A stretch of 64,000 nt of DNA, from the NCBI RefSeq assembly GCF_001636845.1, contig NZ_LITT01000002.1, positions 87,120 through 151,119 of the forward strand. Direction: 5' to 3'. The position numbers and the translations under genes are program-made. Below, in pieces: positions 55,851 through 64,000 of this stretch; the first letter of the stretch is position 1; each line of letters begins with the position of its first letter. This DNA is from Clostridium ljungdahlii. Its GTDB lineage: Bacteria; Bacillota; Clostridia; Clostridiales; Clostridiaceae. The notes under the pieces are model-generated. The model was given only the letters and a program-made list of their open reading frames with translations. It had not been told where the DNA came from and searched no databases.

Positions 55851-57374
55851 ATGGAAAATGAAAAGATTGTAATAACTGGTAGTAAATTAACTACAGAACA
55901 AATAGCTAAAGTTGCTTATGAAGGAACAAAAATTGAAATTTCAGAAGAGGCTTGGAAAAGAGTTGAAAGCTCAAGAAAATTAGTTTTCGATTTAGCAGAT
56001 AACAATATACCTATTTATGGATTTACAACAGGTGTGGGTTGGAATAAAGATAAAAAAGTTTTTAAAGAATTTTTTAGCGAGTATAATAACAATTTAATTC
56101 ATTGTCATACTCTTGGACTTTTACCAGAAGCTAGTCAAGAAGAAGTTAGAGCAGTAATGTTAGTAAGATTGAATCCTTTATTGTTAGGAGCAGCGGGTAT
56201 TCAACCTGCAATAGTAAAGATGTACCAGAATATGCTTAATTTTGGGATACATCCAGTAGTACCTGAGAGAGGATCTGTTGGAGAAGGGGACATTACTTGT
56301 TTATCCCATATTGGACTTGCAATGATTGGAGAAGGTGAAGTGCATTATAAAGGGAAAAAAGTGCCTGCAGCACAAGCACTTAGAGAAAGTGGGTTAAAAC
56401 CTGTTACTTTAGGGCCTAAAGATGGACTTGCAATTGTTAGCTCCAATGCACTTTCGGCAGGGGAAGGAGTACTTGTATTAAAACAAATAAAGGATTTAAT
56501 AGATATTGCAGATGCAGTTTATGCTCTGTCACTAGAAGGATTTAATGGAAATACCTCGCCGCTTGATTCTAAGGTTCACGAAATAAGAAAATTTCCTGGC
56601 CAAGCAATAAGTGCTAAAAATATAAGAGAATATTTAAGAGGAAGTTATCTATGGGATAAAAATAGGAAACCAAAAGCATTACAAGATCCTTTAAGTTATA
56701 GAGGAGCAGCTAATATTCATGGTTCTTTAAGAGATGCTTTAGAATATGTTGAAAAATATTTACTATTACATATAAATACGTCTGATGATAATCCTTGTGT
56801 TATTACGAAGGAAAGAAGAATTGTATCATGTTCTAATTTTGAAGTCATAACATGGGTTGCAGGTTTTGAAATGCTTGGAATTATATTAAGTCATGTATCT
56901 AAAATTTCATGTTATAGGACTATAAAGCTTTCTACACCATCTTTTACAGATCTTCCAAGATTCTTGTCACCAGCTGATGATGTTATATGTTATGGAACTA
57001 TTCAAAAGGTATTTACTTCTTTAGATTCTGAAATTAGACATCTTTCAAACAATGCTTCTTCTGATTACTTTGCTGTTGCAGGAGAGATAGAAGATCACGC
57101 ATGCAATGCTGTATATGTAGTACAAAAAACACGAAAAATTGTAGATGATTTGATATATATTTTGGCAATAGAAGCAATGCATGCGTCACAGGCAGTAGAT
57201 CTTCGAAAAAATCCCGATTTAGGCAAGGGAAGTAGAGCCATATATGAGGCAATCCGTTCTGAAATTCCATTTTATGATAAAGACCGAAATATTTCTGTTG
57301 ATATACACAAGGCATATAATATCATTAAATCTGGAAAAATGCTTAGTATGTTAAAAAAATTTATAAATAAATAA
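55851..57374 (+). CDS. Ammonia-lyase-fold enzyme lacking the MIO tripeptide, candidate ergothionase-like lyase
   Basis: A 507-residue member of the histidine/phenylalanine ammonia-lyase family. The YGFTTGVG loop with Tyr56, YRGAANIHGSLRDALEYV and the late EIEDHA match the family. The segment that forms the MIO group in normal members (GSLGASGDLAPLAH, as in hutH here) reads GSVGEGDITCLSH at 141-153, one residue shorter and with no Ala-Ser-Gly, so no MIO can form. The characterised MIO-free member of the family is ergothionase, which removes trimethylamine from ergothioneine; that activity is an attractive but unproven guess. It is the first gene of an operon with a sodium:solute symporter. Confidence 0.8.
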   Translation: MENEKIVITGSKLTTEQIAKVAYEGTKIEISEEAWKRVESSRKLVFDLADNNIPIYGFTTGVGWNKDKKVFKEFFSEYNNNLIHCHTLGLLPEASQEEVRAVMLVRLNPLLLGAAGIQPAIVKMYQNMLNFGIHPVVPERGSVGEGDITCLSHIGLAMIGEGEVHYKGKKVPAAQALRESGLKPVTLGPKDGLAIVSSNALSAGEGVLVLKQIKDLIDIADAVYALSLEGFNGNTSPLDSKVHEIRKFPGQAISAKNIREYLRGSYLWDKNRKPKALQDPLSYRGAANIHGSLRDALEYVEKYLLLHINTSDDNPCVITKERRIVSCSNFEVITWVAGFEMLGIILSHVSKISCYRTIKLSTPSFTDLPRFLSPADDVICYGTIQKVFTSLDSEIRHLSNNASSDYFAVAGEIEDHACNAVYVVQKTRKIVDDLIYILAIEAMHASQAVDLRKNPDLGKGSRAIYEAIRSEIPFYDKDRNISVDIHKAYNIIKSGKMLSMLKKFINK

Positions 57375-57394
57375 AAATAATGGAGGTCTAATAA

Positions 57395-58816
57395 ATGAAT
57401 ATTACTTTAACTACTTTAGATAATGTTATTATTGCAGCATTTATGCTATTAGCTGTTTGGATTGGCTATTATTTTTCAAAAGCTGCAAAGGATATGGAAT
57501 CGTTTTATCTTGGCAATCATTCATTGCCATGGTCTCTTACAGTTGGAACACTGTTTTCCACCTGGTATGGTGGAGTCGGAACAGTAGGCACTATAGAGTA
57601 TGCTTCAGTATATGGATTATCTTGTTGGCTTATATGGTCTGCAACTAGCCATATGGGTAGAATACCACTTGCAGTATGGGTTGGACCTAAGATACATGTT
57701 AGAACTGCAATTACAGTTCCAGATTTATTGCATAGTGTCTATGGAAAAGGCGTAGCATTATTAGGTGCATTTTTTATGTTCCTCTATTGCATTAGATTAG
57801 GGGAAGTAACAGCAGCAGGTTTCATAGGACAATCAGCATGGGGAGTAAAACCTGAAGTAGCAGGAGTTTTAGCTGTTATATTTGTTATTATTATTACAGT
57901 TTTAGGTGGACTTATGGGAGTTGCAGTTATGGATATGATTCATTTTTGGATTATGATGGTTGTAATTTGTGTGGTAATGCCTATAAATTGGCATTCAATT
58001 GGTGGATGGACAGGAATTGCTCATGGACTCTCAAGTACTCCTAAACTTATGGATCCTTATGGTGGATTTACATTTATGAAAGGATTGATGCTGGTTTTAT
58101 TGGCATTTGGTGTATATGCAGATCCTGCATTTTATCAAAGATTTTCAGCTGCCAATTCAGCTAAGGCAGGTAGAAGAGCATTACTCACTTGTTTAACAAT
58201 ATGGGTTGCATTTGATGTAGTATTGGTTATGACGGGTCTTATTGTGAAAGTTCTATATCCTAATATTCCACCAGCAGAAGGATACATACAGCTTGTATTT
58301 CATACACTTCCTGTAGGACTTAGGGGTGTTTTTATAGTAGCAATATTTGGTGCTATCATTTCAGCACTTTGTGGATATTATCTTACAGGAGGTGCTACCC
58401 TTGCCAACGACTTTTATGCAAGAATAAAGGGAAATGTGTCTCAGAAAAAGATTGTATTTTTAACAAGATGTGGTGTTGTTATAGTTGCTGGGCTGGGTCT
58501 ATTAATAGCATTTAAATTTACTACAGCTCAAGATGCTATGATTTTTACCAGTTCCATTTGGATGGCTGCTGGATTTGTACCTATAGTTGGTGCACTATTA
58601 TATAAGGGAAAAATAACAACATTAGGTGGATATATGGGCATGATTACTGGAATTGTTGTTTTTACATTGATAAAATTATTTCCTCCTAAAGGTATTTCAA
58701 TAGAGCCACTTGTTGCTGCATTACCTTTATCTGGGATTGCATGGTTTATCGGAAATATGATTGGAAAAGAAAAAGTTCATGAAGAACTTGCTGAAAATAG
58801 TATAGTGGAGGAATAA
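57395..58816 (+). CDS. Sodium:solute symporter family transporter
   Basis: A 473-residue transporter with about 13 hydrophobic helices and the LeuT-fold SSS pattern (VWIGYYFSKAAKDMESFYLG near the start, GNHSLPWSLTVGTLFSTWYG, and GAIISALCGYYLTGGATLAN in the conserved late region). SSS carriers import sugars, amino acids, betaines or vitamins with Na+. It follows the MIO-less lyase by 21 bp with GGAGG, so it most likely imports that enzyme's substrate. The next small gene starts 4 bp after its stop. Confidence 0.88.
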   Translation: MNITLTTLDNVIIAAFMLLAVWIGYYFSKAAKDMESFYLGNHSLPWSLTVGTLFSTWYGGVGTVGTIEYASVYGLSCWLIWSATSHMGRIPLAVWVGPKIHVRTAITVPDLLHSVYGKGVALLGAFFMFLYCIRLGEVTAAGFIGQSAWGVKPEVAGVLAVIFVIIITVLGGLMGVAVMDMIHFWIMMVVICVVMPINWHSIGGWTGIAHGLSSTPKLMDPYGGFTFMKGLMLVLLAFGVYADPAFYQRFSAANSAKAGRRALLTCLTIWVAFDVVLVMTGLIVKVLYPNIPPAEGYIQLVFHTLPVGLRGVFIVAIFGAIISALCGYYLTGGATLANDFYARIKGNVSQKKIVFLTRCGVVIVAGLGLLIAFKFTTAQDAMIFTSSIWMAAGFVPIVGALLYKGKITTLGGYMGMITGIVVFTLIKLFPPKGISIEPLVAALPLSGIAWFIGNMIGKEKVHEELAENSIVEE

Positions 58817-58819
58817 AAA

Positions 58820-59053
58820 ATGGATAAAAATAATAAGTCCGTTAAAAAAATCAAAGCTGACGAAATAGAATGGAAAGGTATAGATGGCTTTCTCATTTCA
58901 ATATTTTTCATAGTATGTGCAGTTATTTGGATATCAATCATAAAAAAAATTGATGCTATAATTGGCTATGCCATACCAATTTTGTTGGCTATAATTGTTA
59001 CTGCAATTTTTATAGCATACTTAAGAGAGATATATAAGTTTTCCAAGAAATAG
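58820..59053 (+). CDS. Small two-helix membrane protein next to the symporter
   Basis: A 77-residue protein with two hydrophobic segments (about residues 26-42 and 47-68), IDGFLISIFFIVCAVIWISI and IIGYAIPILLAIIVTAIFIA. Its ribosome binding site (GGAGG) is inside the end of the symporter gene, 4 bp away. Small membrane subunits encoded beside SSS carriers are common, so it may be an accessory to the symporter; no known motif supports a more exact call. Confidence 0.7.
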   Translation: MDKNNKSVKKIKADEIEWKGIDGFLISIFFIVCAVIWISIIKKIDAIIGYAIPILLAIIVTAIFIAYLREIYKFSKK

Positions 59054-59082
59054 CATGAAAGAAAGTTTTTGGAGGAAACTGT

Positions 59083-59619
59083 ATGGATATTAATGTGTTC
59101 AAAATTAAAGTAAAAAAAGAAAAAGCAATAAAAATGGCAAGGGGATTGAGAAGTACTTTTATGGGACTATCAAACAAAAAAATTTCTGATGTTAGAATGC
59201 ATTATGTTGAAGTTAAATTTATTACATGTAATTTAACGTACAGACCTAATTTTATAGAAAAATATTTATTCAAAGATAATGAAATCAAGCAACAGAAAAT
59301 TTTAATGATAGCAGATGGAAGTACCTGTGAAGTGGCAATTGTTAGCGGAAAGCCCAATATAGTATCTATTAAGAATGTTGAGGAGAATTACATTCAACCT
59401 TCTTCTTATTCTGATGAAATTATGATAAATAATTGTAAGAAAATTGCATCAAGAGTTGTTCGAAGAAATATGGGAAGCTTTGCAGAAGTAGATTTTGAAA
59501 AAATTGAAAGTTGTTATCGCCCTTATTGGTTAATACTATATGGTGGAGAGCGAGGAGGTAAAAACCCTAAATGCATTCCTGTATGTGCTGATGGCTGTGG
59601 ATCTTACAGAAGTTTTTAA
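59083..59619 (+). CDS. Uncharacterised 178-residue protein in the lyase operon
   Basis: A soluble basic protein that I do not recognise. It has a conserved-looking core (YVEVKFITCNLTYRPNFIEK, KILMIADGSTCEVAIVSGKP, YRPYWLILYGGERGGKNPKC) and a Cys-rich C-terminus, NPKCIPVCADGCGSYRSF, that could bind a metal or ligand. GGAGG precedes the ATG. It is the last gene of the lyase operon before a terminator. Its role is unknown; the context suggests a part in uptake or breakdown of the lyase substrate. Confidence 0.65.
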   Translation: MDINVFKIKVKKEKAIKMARGLRSTFMGLSNKKISDVRMHYVEVKFITCNLTYRPNFIEKYLFKDNEIKQQKILMIADGSTCEVAIVSGKPNIVSIKNVEENYIQPSSYSDEIMINNCKKIASRVVRRNMGSFAEVDFEKIESCYRPYWLILYGGERGGKNPKCIPVCADGCGSYRSF

Positions 59620-59653
59620 TAAATAAGTTATATTATAATAGAAAACAAATATG

Positions 59654-59686
59654 GAAAAGCTACCCTTGTGGATTAGCTTTTCTTTT
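59654..59686 (+). terminator. Terminator of the lyase operon
   Basis: GAAAAGCTA pairs with TAGCTTTTC, followed by TTTT. Confidence 0.8.
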
Positions 59687-59735
59687 AGGTATGAATTCAA
59701 GAGTTGACTCGTTGAAACTGTTAGAAATAATTGAT

Positions 59736-59765
59736 GACTTTTTTTAGACCATTAATGAGTAAAAT
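59736..59765 (+). promoter_or_regulatory. Candidate SARP-activated promoter of the molybdenum hydroxylase operon
   Basis: GACTTTTTTTAGAC (59736-59749) is followed after exactly 10 bp by TAAAAT (59760-59765), the same spacing as at hutU and the lyase operon. Confidence 0.6.
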
Positions 59766-59791
59766 AATTAAATATAGAAGGTTAGGAGCTG

Positions 59792-60268
59792 ATGCTATTG
59801 TTAATAGAACTTATTGTAAATGGAAAAAAATATAAATTGGATATAAACCCGAGAAAAAGATTACTAGATATTATAAGGGAAGACCTTCAACTTACAGGAA
59901 CTAAAGAAGGATGTTCTGAAGGAGAATGCGGAGCTTGTACTGTTATTATGAACAACAAGGCAGTAAATTCCTGTATGATTATGGCTGTGCAGGCGAGAGG
60001 TAAAGAAATTATTACTGTTGAAGGATTGGAGAAAAATGGTGAATTAAGCGAACTACAAAAAGCTTTTATAAACAAGGGAGCAGTTCAATGTGGATTTTGT
60101 ACTTCGGGAATGCTTATGTCATGTAAAGCTTTATTGATGAAGAATCAAAATCCTACAGAGGAAGAAATTAAAAGAGCAATAGAAGGAAATTTATGTAGGT
60201 GTACAGGCTATAATAAAATAGTAGAAGCTGTTTTAGAAGCTAGTGTAATGTTACAAAAGGAGGTATAG
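59792..60268 (+). CDS. 2Fe-2S subunit of a xanthine dehydrogenase-family molybdenum hydroxylase
   Basis: A 158-residue electron-transfer subunit. The plant-type cluster is bound by CSEGECGAC plus the later Cys in NNKAVNSC, and the second cluster by CGFCTSGM and CRCTG. It passes electrons from the Mo subunit to FAD. The start is ATG 59792 or the TTG two codons later; AGGAG is only 3 bp from the ATG. The FAD and Mo subunits follow at once. Without the Mo subunit's substrate known, the reaction stays open. Confidence 0.92.
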   Translation: MLLLIELIVNGKKYKLDINPRKRLLDIIREDLQLTGTKEGCSEGECGACTVIMNNKAVNSCMIMAVQARGKEIITVEGLEKNGELSELQKAFINKGAVQCGFCTSGMLMSCKALLMKNQNPTEEEIKRAIEGNLCRCTGYNKIVEAVLEASVMLQKEV

Positions 60269-60270
60269 GC

Positions 60271-61119
60271 ATGAATGAAATTGTTATGAAAACTCCACAA
60301 AATATAGAAGAATTAAGAAATGACTTAAATAGAATTCATGGAAAAAATTATATTTTAGCAGGTGGAACTGACTTTGTTATAAAAATGAATAAAAGCAATA
60401 TATATAATGGAACTATTATTGATTTAACGGGAATTCATGAATTAAATTACATAATAAAAGAAGACAATTTTGTAAAAATAGGGGCTAATACTAAAATTGC
60501 AGATATCTCTGAAAATAATATAGTAAAAAAATATGCATCTTGTGTTGCAGAAGCTGCTTCCATGGTTGGATCTGTTCAGATAAGAAACTGTGCTACTATG
60601 GCTGGAAACGTAGCCAATGCTTCTCAAGCGGCAGACTGCATTCCTGCACTTGTATGCCTTGGAGCTAAAGTGAAAATTATGAATGGAAAAGGGACATTTA
60701 AAGAAGAAAATGTAGAAGAAGTAGTATTAGGAATAAATAAAAATTCTCTAAAAAATAATGAAGTTATAGTGGAGATATTGATTCCAATTAGAGATAATAC
60801 TTATAAATCTGCATTTTATAAAATTGGCAGCAGAAGTTCGGTTACCATATCTAAATTAAACATGGCAGTAAATGTTAAAATAAGACAAGTTATAGAGGAA
60901 GTATCTGTAATAATAGGTTCTCTTGGAGAAAAAGCTTTTCGTTCCACTATATGTGAAGAAGCACTTATTAATAAAAAAATAAATCAGGAACTTTTCGTAA
61001 ATTTTAAAGAAAAACTTAAACATCAGGTAGATTTGTCCATACCCAATAGAAGTTCTAAAGTATATAAAAGAGAAGCTATCCTGGGTATTGCCGATGAAAT
61101 TATAAAGAAGTTATTTTAA
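60271..61119 (+). CDS. FAD-binding subunit of the molybdenum hydroxylase
   Basis: A 282-residue member of the CoxM/XdhB family. KNYILAGGTDFVIKMNKSNI near residue 25 and ASMVGSVQIRNCATMAGNVA near 92 are the FAD-binding signatures of this family. It begins 2 bp after the 2Fe-2S gene and ends 22 bp before the Mo subunit gene. It would hand electrons to NAD or another acceptor. Confidence 0.9.
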   Translation: MNEIVMKTPQNIEELRNDLNRIHGKNYILAGGTDFVIKMNKSNIYNGTIIDLTGIHELNYIIKEDNFVKIGANTKIADISENNIVKKYASCVAEAASMVGSVQIRNCATMAGNVANASQAADCIPALVCLGAKVKIMNGKGTFKEENVEEVVLGINKNSLKNNEVIVEILIPIRDNTYKSAFYKIGSRSSVTISKLNMAVNVKIRQVIEEVSVIIGSLGEKAFRSTICEEALINKKINQELFVNFKEKLKHQVDLSIPNRSSKVYKREAILGIADEIIKKLF

Positions 61120-61141
61120 ATAGTTGTAGGAGGGTATAACT

Positions 61142-63421
61142 ATGGCAGACAATTATAAATATATTGGAAAATATGTACCTATGCAGGATATAAGAGAAAA
61201 AGTTACGGGCAAACTTAAGTATGTTGGAGATATGAAGCTACATGGTATGCTTTATGGAAAGCTACTTTTAAGCAGTATAGCTCATGGAATCATTGAAGAT
61301 ATAGATACATCGCAGTCAGAGCTACTGCCAGGTGTTGAATGCATATTTACTTATAAAAATACACCAAATAATAAATATAATTCTCATAAATGGTACGAAG
61401 GTCATAAGGTACCGGAAGATGAAACCATGTTTACGGATAAAGTTAGATTTGTAGGAGATAAAGTTGCAGCAGTTGTAGCTAAAGATTTAGAAACGGCTGA
61501 AAGAGCTATAAGTTTGATTAAAGTAAAATATAAAGAATTAACTCCGGTAATTGATCCAGAAGAAGCCTTAAAGGAAAGCTCACCTAAAGTGCACGGAGAT
61601 ACTAATTTAATTTTTTCAAAAGAGCTGAAATATGGAGATTGTGAGGATGAATTTAGTAAAGCAGAATTTATAGTAAAAGATAGAGTTACAACTCCCAAAG
61701 TTCATCATGCTGCTATTGAACCACATATATGTTTATCTAAAATAGATGAATTCAATAATATTACAGTGTGGTCACCTTGTCAGGGTATTTTTCAGATTCA
61801 GCTTATTGTTTCACAAGCCTTGGGTATTCCTAAAAGCAAAGTAAGAGTTATAAAAACAGCCATGGGAGGATCTTTTGGTGGAAAAACTCATCCCATTTTA
61901 GAACCTATAAGTGCATATGCGTCTTTAGTTTTAAAAAAGCCAGTTCAATTTTCTATGGATAGAAGTCAGGTAATAATAGGTACGAGAACAAGACATAATA
62001 TGATTGGCAATGTTAAGACTGCATTGAATAAGGAAGGAATTATTTTAGCAAGAGATATTGATGTTTTAGTAGATACTGGAGCTTATTTTACTAATGGTAT
62101 AGCTATAGCAATGGCTATGGGTAAGAAAATAAGTAGGTTATATAAAATAAAAAATCAGAAATACAATGTGAATGTTGTATATACCAACACACCTGTAGGA
62201 GGACCCTGCAGAGGTTACGGTTCTCCTCAAATTCATGCAATAACGGAAATTAACATAGATAATGCTGCAAAAATGTTAAATATGGATCCAGTAGAACTTA
62301 GATTAAAAAATTTGCTTAAGCCTTATGACAAAGATTTAGGAGGAGGTACAGACATTGGAAATGGAAGGGTAATTGATTGCGTTAAATATGGAGCAAAGGC
62401 ATTTAAGTGGAAAGAGAGATGGCCTAAAATAATAAATAATGGTAGATACGTTAGGGGAGTTGGAATGGCATGTGTAACTCATGGAAATGGATATTTTGGA
62501 GCTTACCCTGATTTTTTAACTACTTATGTTAGAATGGATACAGATGGATACGTTACTTTAAAGCAAACTGTACAAGACTTAGGATGCGGTACTGTTATAA
62601 CTATGAAACAAATTGCAGCAGAAGTGCTAAATATTGATATAAATAAAATCCATGCTGCGGAAGGGGATACATTGGTTACCCCATACGATTCTGCAGGTAC
62701 ACAAGCGAGTAGAGTAACTTATGTATGTGGAGGTGCAGTGAAAAAAGCTTGTGAGCTATTAGTAAAAAAAATTATAAACTACTGCGCTTTAATTTTACAT
62801 TGTACTGAAGATAAAATTGTAATGAAAAATGAAATGATTTGGTGTAAAGATAATACTAGTTATAAACTTAGTTACAAAGAAGCGGCGATTATTATTGAAG
62901 ATAAGTATGATAGTGCCTTAGAGATTACTAATACATATACTTCTCAGGCTAATCCTGCTGTATATGCGGCAGATTTTGCAGAGGTTGAGGTTGATACACT
63001 TACTGGTTTAGTAAGAGTTACTGACTTGCTTGCAGTACATGATATTGGAAAAGCAATAAATAGAACTTTAGTAGAGGGACAAATACAAGGTGGTGCACAA
63101 ATGGGCATAGGATATGCACTTACAGAAGAAATAAAAATTGATGCTGGTGGAAATATAAAGTCTAATACCCTTAGTAAATATCATTTAATAAATGCTCCTG
63201 ATATGCCTACTGTTAAGATCATCCTCATAGAAGAAGGAGATGAATATGGGCCCTATGGCGGTAAAAGTGTAGGTGAAATAGCAACTAATGGTATAGCTCC
63301 TGCTATTATTAATGCAATAAATCATACATTAGGAATTAATATAACTACATTGCCAGCAACACCAGAACGAATAATAAGTGCGTTAAAAGAGAAGAAAAAA
63401 TTATCCCTATATAGAGGCTGA
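61142..63421 (+). CDS. Molybdopterin-binding catalytic subunit of a xanthine dehydrogenase-family hydroxylase
   Basis: A 759-residue catalytic subunit. GSFGGKTHPILEPISAYASL and GPCRGYGSPQ are the conserved Mo-cofactor contacts, and GKSVGEIATNGIAPAI carries the likely catalytic Glu. The enzyme hydroxylates an N-heterocycle or aldehyde with water as oxygen source. Purines are the usual guess, but the shared promoter motif with the MIO-less lyase and hutU suggests an imidazole-type compound. Mo-cofactor synthesis genes are not in the window. It ends just before the IS element. Confidence 0.9.
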   Translation: MADNYKYIGKYVPMQDIREKVTGKLKYVGDMKLHGMLYGKLLLSSIAHGIIEDIDTSQSELLPGVECIFTYKNTPNNKYNSHKWYEGHKVPEDETMFTDKVRFVGDKVAAVVAKDLETAERAISLIKVKYKELTPVIDPEEALKESSPKVHGDTNLIFSKELKYGDCEDEFSKAEFIVKDRVTTPKVHHAAIEPHICLSKIDEFNNITVWSPCQGIFQIQLIVSQALGIPKSKVRVIKTAMGGSFGGKTHPILEPISAYASLVLKKPVQFSMDRSQVIIGTRTRHNMIGNVKTALNKEGIILARDIDVLVDTGAYFTNGIAIAMAMGKKISRLYKIKNQKYNVNVVYTNTPVGGPCRGYGSPQIHAITEINIDNAAKMLNMDPVELRLKNLLKPYDKDLGGGTDIGNGRVIDCVKYGAKAFKWKERWPKIINNGRYVRGVGMACVTHGNGYFGAYPDFLTTYVRMDTDGYVTLKQTVQDLGCGTVITMKQIAAEVLNIDINKIHAAEGDTLVTPYDSAGTQASRVTYVCGGAVKKACELLVKKIINYCALILHCTEDKIVMKNEMIWCKDNTSYKLSYKEAAIIIEDKYDSALEITNTYTSQANPAVYAADFAEVEVDTLTGLVRVTDLLAVHDIGKAINRTLVEGQIQGGAQMGIGYALTEEIKIDAGGNIKSNTLSKYHLINAPDMPTVKIILIEEGDEYGPYGGKSVGEIATNGIAPAIINAINHTLGINITTLPATPERIISALKEKKKLSLYRG

Positions 63422-63442
63422 AAATACTTGATGATTTAAAAA

Positions 63443-64000
63443 GGGGCTGTTGCATTAGCATAAAAAATTATGCTAATGCAACAGTGCTTTTTTAACATTT
63501 TATAGAAATTCACACGATAATTTAAAGTAAAATAAACTTGATAACTAAAAAATGACGCAATTTAATAAGCCTTCGATATTAAGACTTTTTTTATTTACGA
63601 AGCCTTTAAAATTTTAAAATTAAGCGCTCTTTTCAAGTTGAAAAAGATGCGTCCCTGTTCTGGCTGACTGAATTTTATTATGAAGCTTATTTATATTATG
63701 TGCCATCGCTAATAGAACATTTTCCACCAAAATATTCTTTTTACCTTTACTTAGATATCTACGGAATCCCATAGCCTGTTTTATCTCTGCAAAAGAGCCT
63801 TCAGCTTGGATACTTCGATTCATTCTTAACTCGCAGCCTTCTTCACTCACAATTCTTTCAAGATTCTCTTTGCGAAGCATGTTGAACAGCTTTGAAGTTT
63901 CAAGATTTTTGACTCTTTCTTCTAATGGAATTTTACAGTTATTGCAATCTTCACATGTATAGATTGTTTTTTCACTTACATAGCCAGTCCGGCTCTTCCT
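63443..64000 (-). mobile_element. IS1182-type insertion sequence, end plus C-terminal part
   Basis: The element appears to begin near 63443 with GGGGCTGTTGCA, an end often seen in IS1182-type elements. A perfect stem follows (CTGTTGCATTAGCATAA with its complement, 63447-63484) and then T6, which protects or terminates transcription at the IS border. The transposase runs leftward out of the window. The other end is not visible, so completeness is unknown. Confidence 0.7.
63620..64000 (-). CDS. IS1182-family transposase, C-terminal part, cut by the window edge
   Basis: The frame is open from the right edge to 63620, so the ATG at 63880 is internal. It holds a zinc-type motif CEDCNNC and the family end LRMNRSIQAEGSFAEIKQAM followed by GFRRYLSKGKKN and NINKLHNKIQ. 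These match IS1182-type DDE transposases. It cuts and moves the element; whether the full copy is active cannot be judged. Confidence 0.85.
   Translation of the reverse strand, partial: RKSRTGYVSEKTIYTCEDCNNCKIPLEERVKNLETSKLFNMLRKENLERIVSEEGCELRMNRSIQAEGSFAEIKQAMGFRRYLSKGKKNILVENVLLAMAHNINKLHNKIQSARTGTHLFQLEKSA

Noticed and set aside
46232..57374. The two ammonia-lyase genes as a simple recent duplication of hutH
   Set aside because: They differ in the MIO segment and through most of their length, so they are distant paralogues with probably different substrates.
1..64000. tRNA or rRNA genes
   Set aside because: I looked through the intergenic regions and saw no cloverleaf or rRNA sequence; a tRNAscan run would settle this.

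Overview
The window reads as chromosomal DNA of a low-GC Gram-positive anaerobe of the Clostridium type. This is inferred from the very AT-rich sequence, strong GGAGG-type ribosome binding sites with frequent TTG/GTG starts, SAM-I and adenosylcobalamin riboswitches, an electron-confurcating lactate dehydrogenase operon with a ferredoxin-domain EtfA, and folate-linked histidine degradation. An acetogen-like Clostridium is plausible, but the species cannot be fixed from the window alone. The left edge cuts a PH-domain membrane protein gene and the right edge cuts an IS1182-type transposase gene.

Layout. 513-6050: a promoter, an attenuator-like leader and a polyamine-type ABC transporter (potABCD) followed by an N-acyl-D-amino-acid deacylase-type amidohydrolase. 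6270-14180: galE, argS, two RNase H-fold YprB-like proteins, a CBS protein, a Fur-box-controlled feoA-feoB-small Cys-rich protein operon on the minus strand, and a HAD hydrolase. 14229-21550: the lactate operon (FadR-type regulator, then lactate permease, nickel-pincer lactate racemase LarA, EtfB, EtfA, FAD-linked lactate dehydrogenase) with a clear operator. 21711-28800: a LysM-DUF1259 protein, a hemerythrin, a short MarR protein, YwbE, an RsuA-type pseudouridine synthase and a SNF2/SWIM gene pair. 28884-33237: a cobalamin riboswitch in front of an orphan protein, then a second SNF2 protein with a SWIM-like motif. 33324-37839: argCJBD. 38278-50307: histidine utilisation (ftcD, hutU, hutI, hutH, permease, a frameshifted fchA) with a frameshifted SARP/STAND regulator. 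50465-52459: a chemoreceptor. 52604-63421: a SAM-riboswitch-controlled SARP/STAND regulator, a histidine-ammonia-lyase homologue that lacks the MIO tripeptide, a sodium:solute symporter, two small proteins and a three-subunit molybdenum hydroxylase.

Most interesting points. (1) Three promoters (hutU, MIO-less lyase, molybdenum hydroxylase) share the 14-mer GACTTTTTWWAGAC, a direct repeat of GAC with an 11-bp period, each exactly 10 bp upstream of a -10-like hexamer. This is the layout expected for SARP-family activators, and two such activators are encoded here. (2) The MIO-less lyase, symporter and hydroxylase form a candidate catabolic system for a histidine-like betaine such as ergothioneine. 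(3) The hut-linked regulator and fchA are each broken by a -1 shift at an A-rich slippery heptamer. (4) A multi-hairpin repeat family with compensatory base changes occurs five times and brackets two genes in inverted orientation. (5) A leader with mutually exclusive hairpins precedes potABCD.
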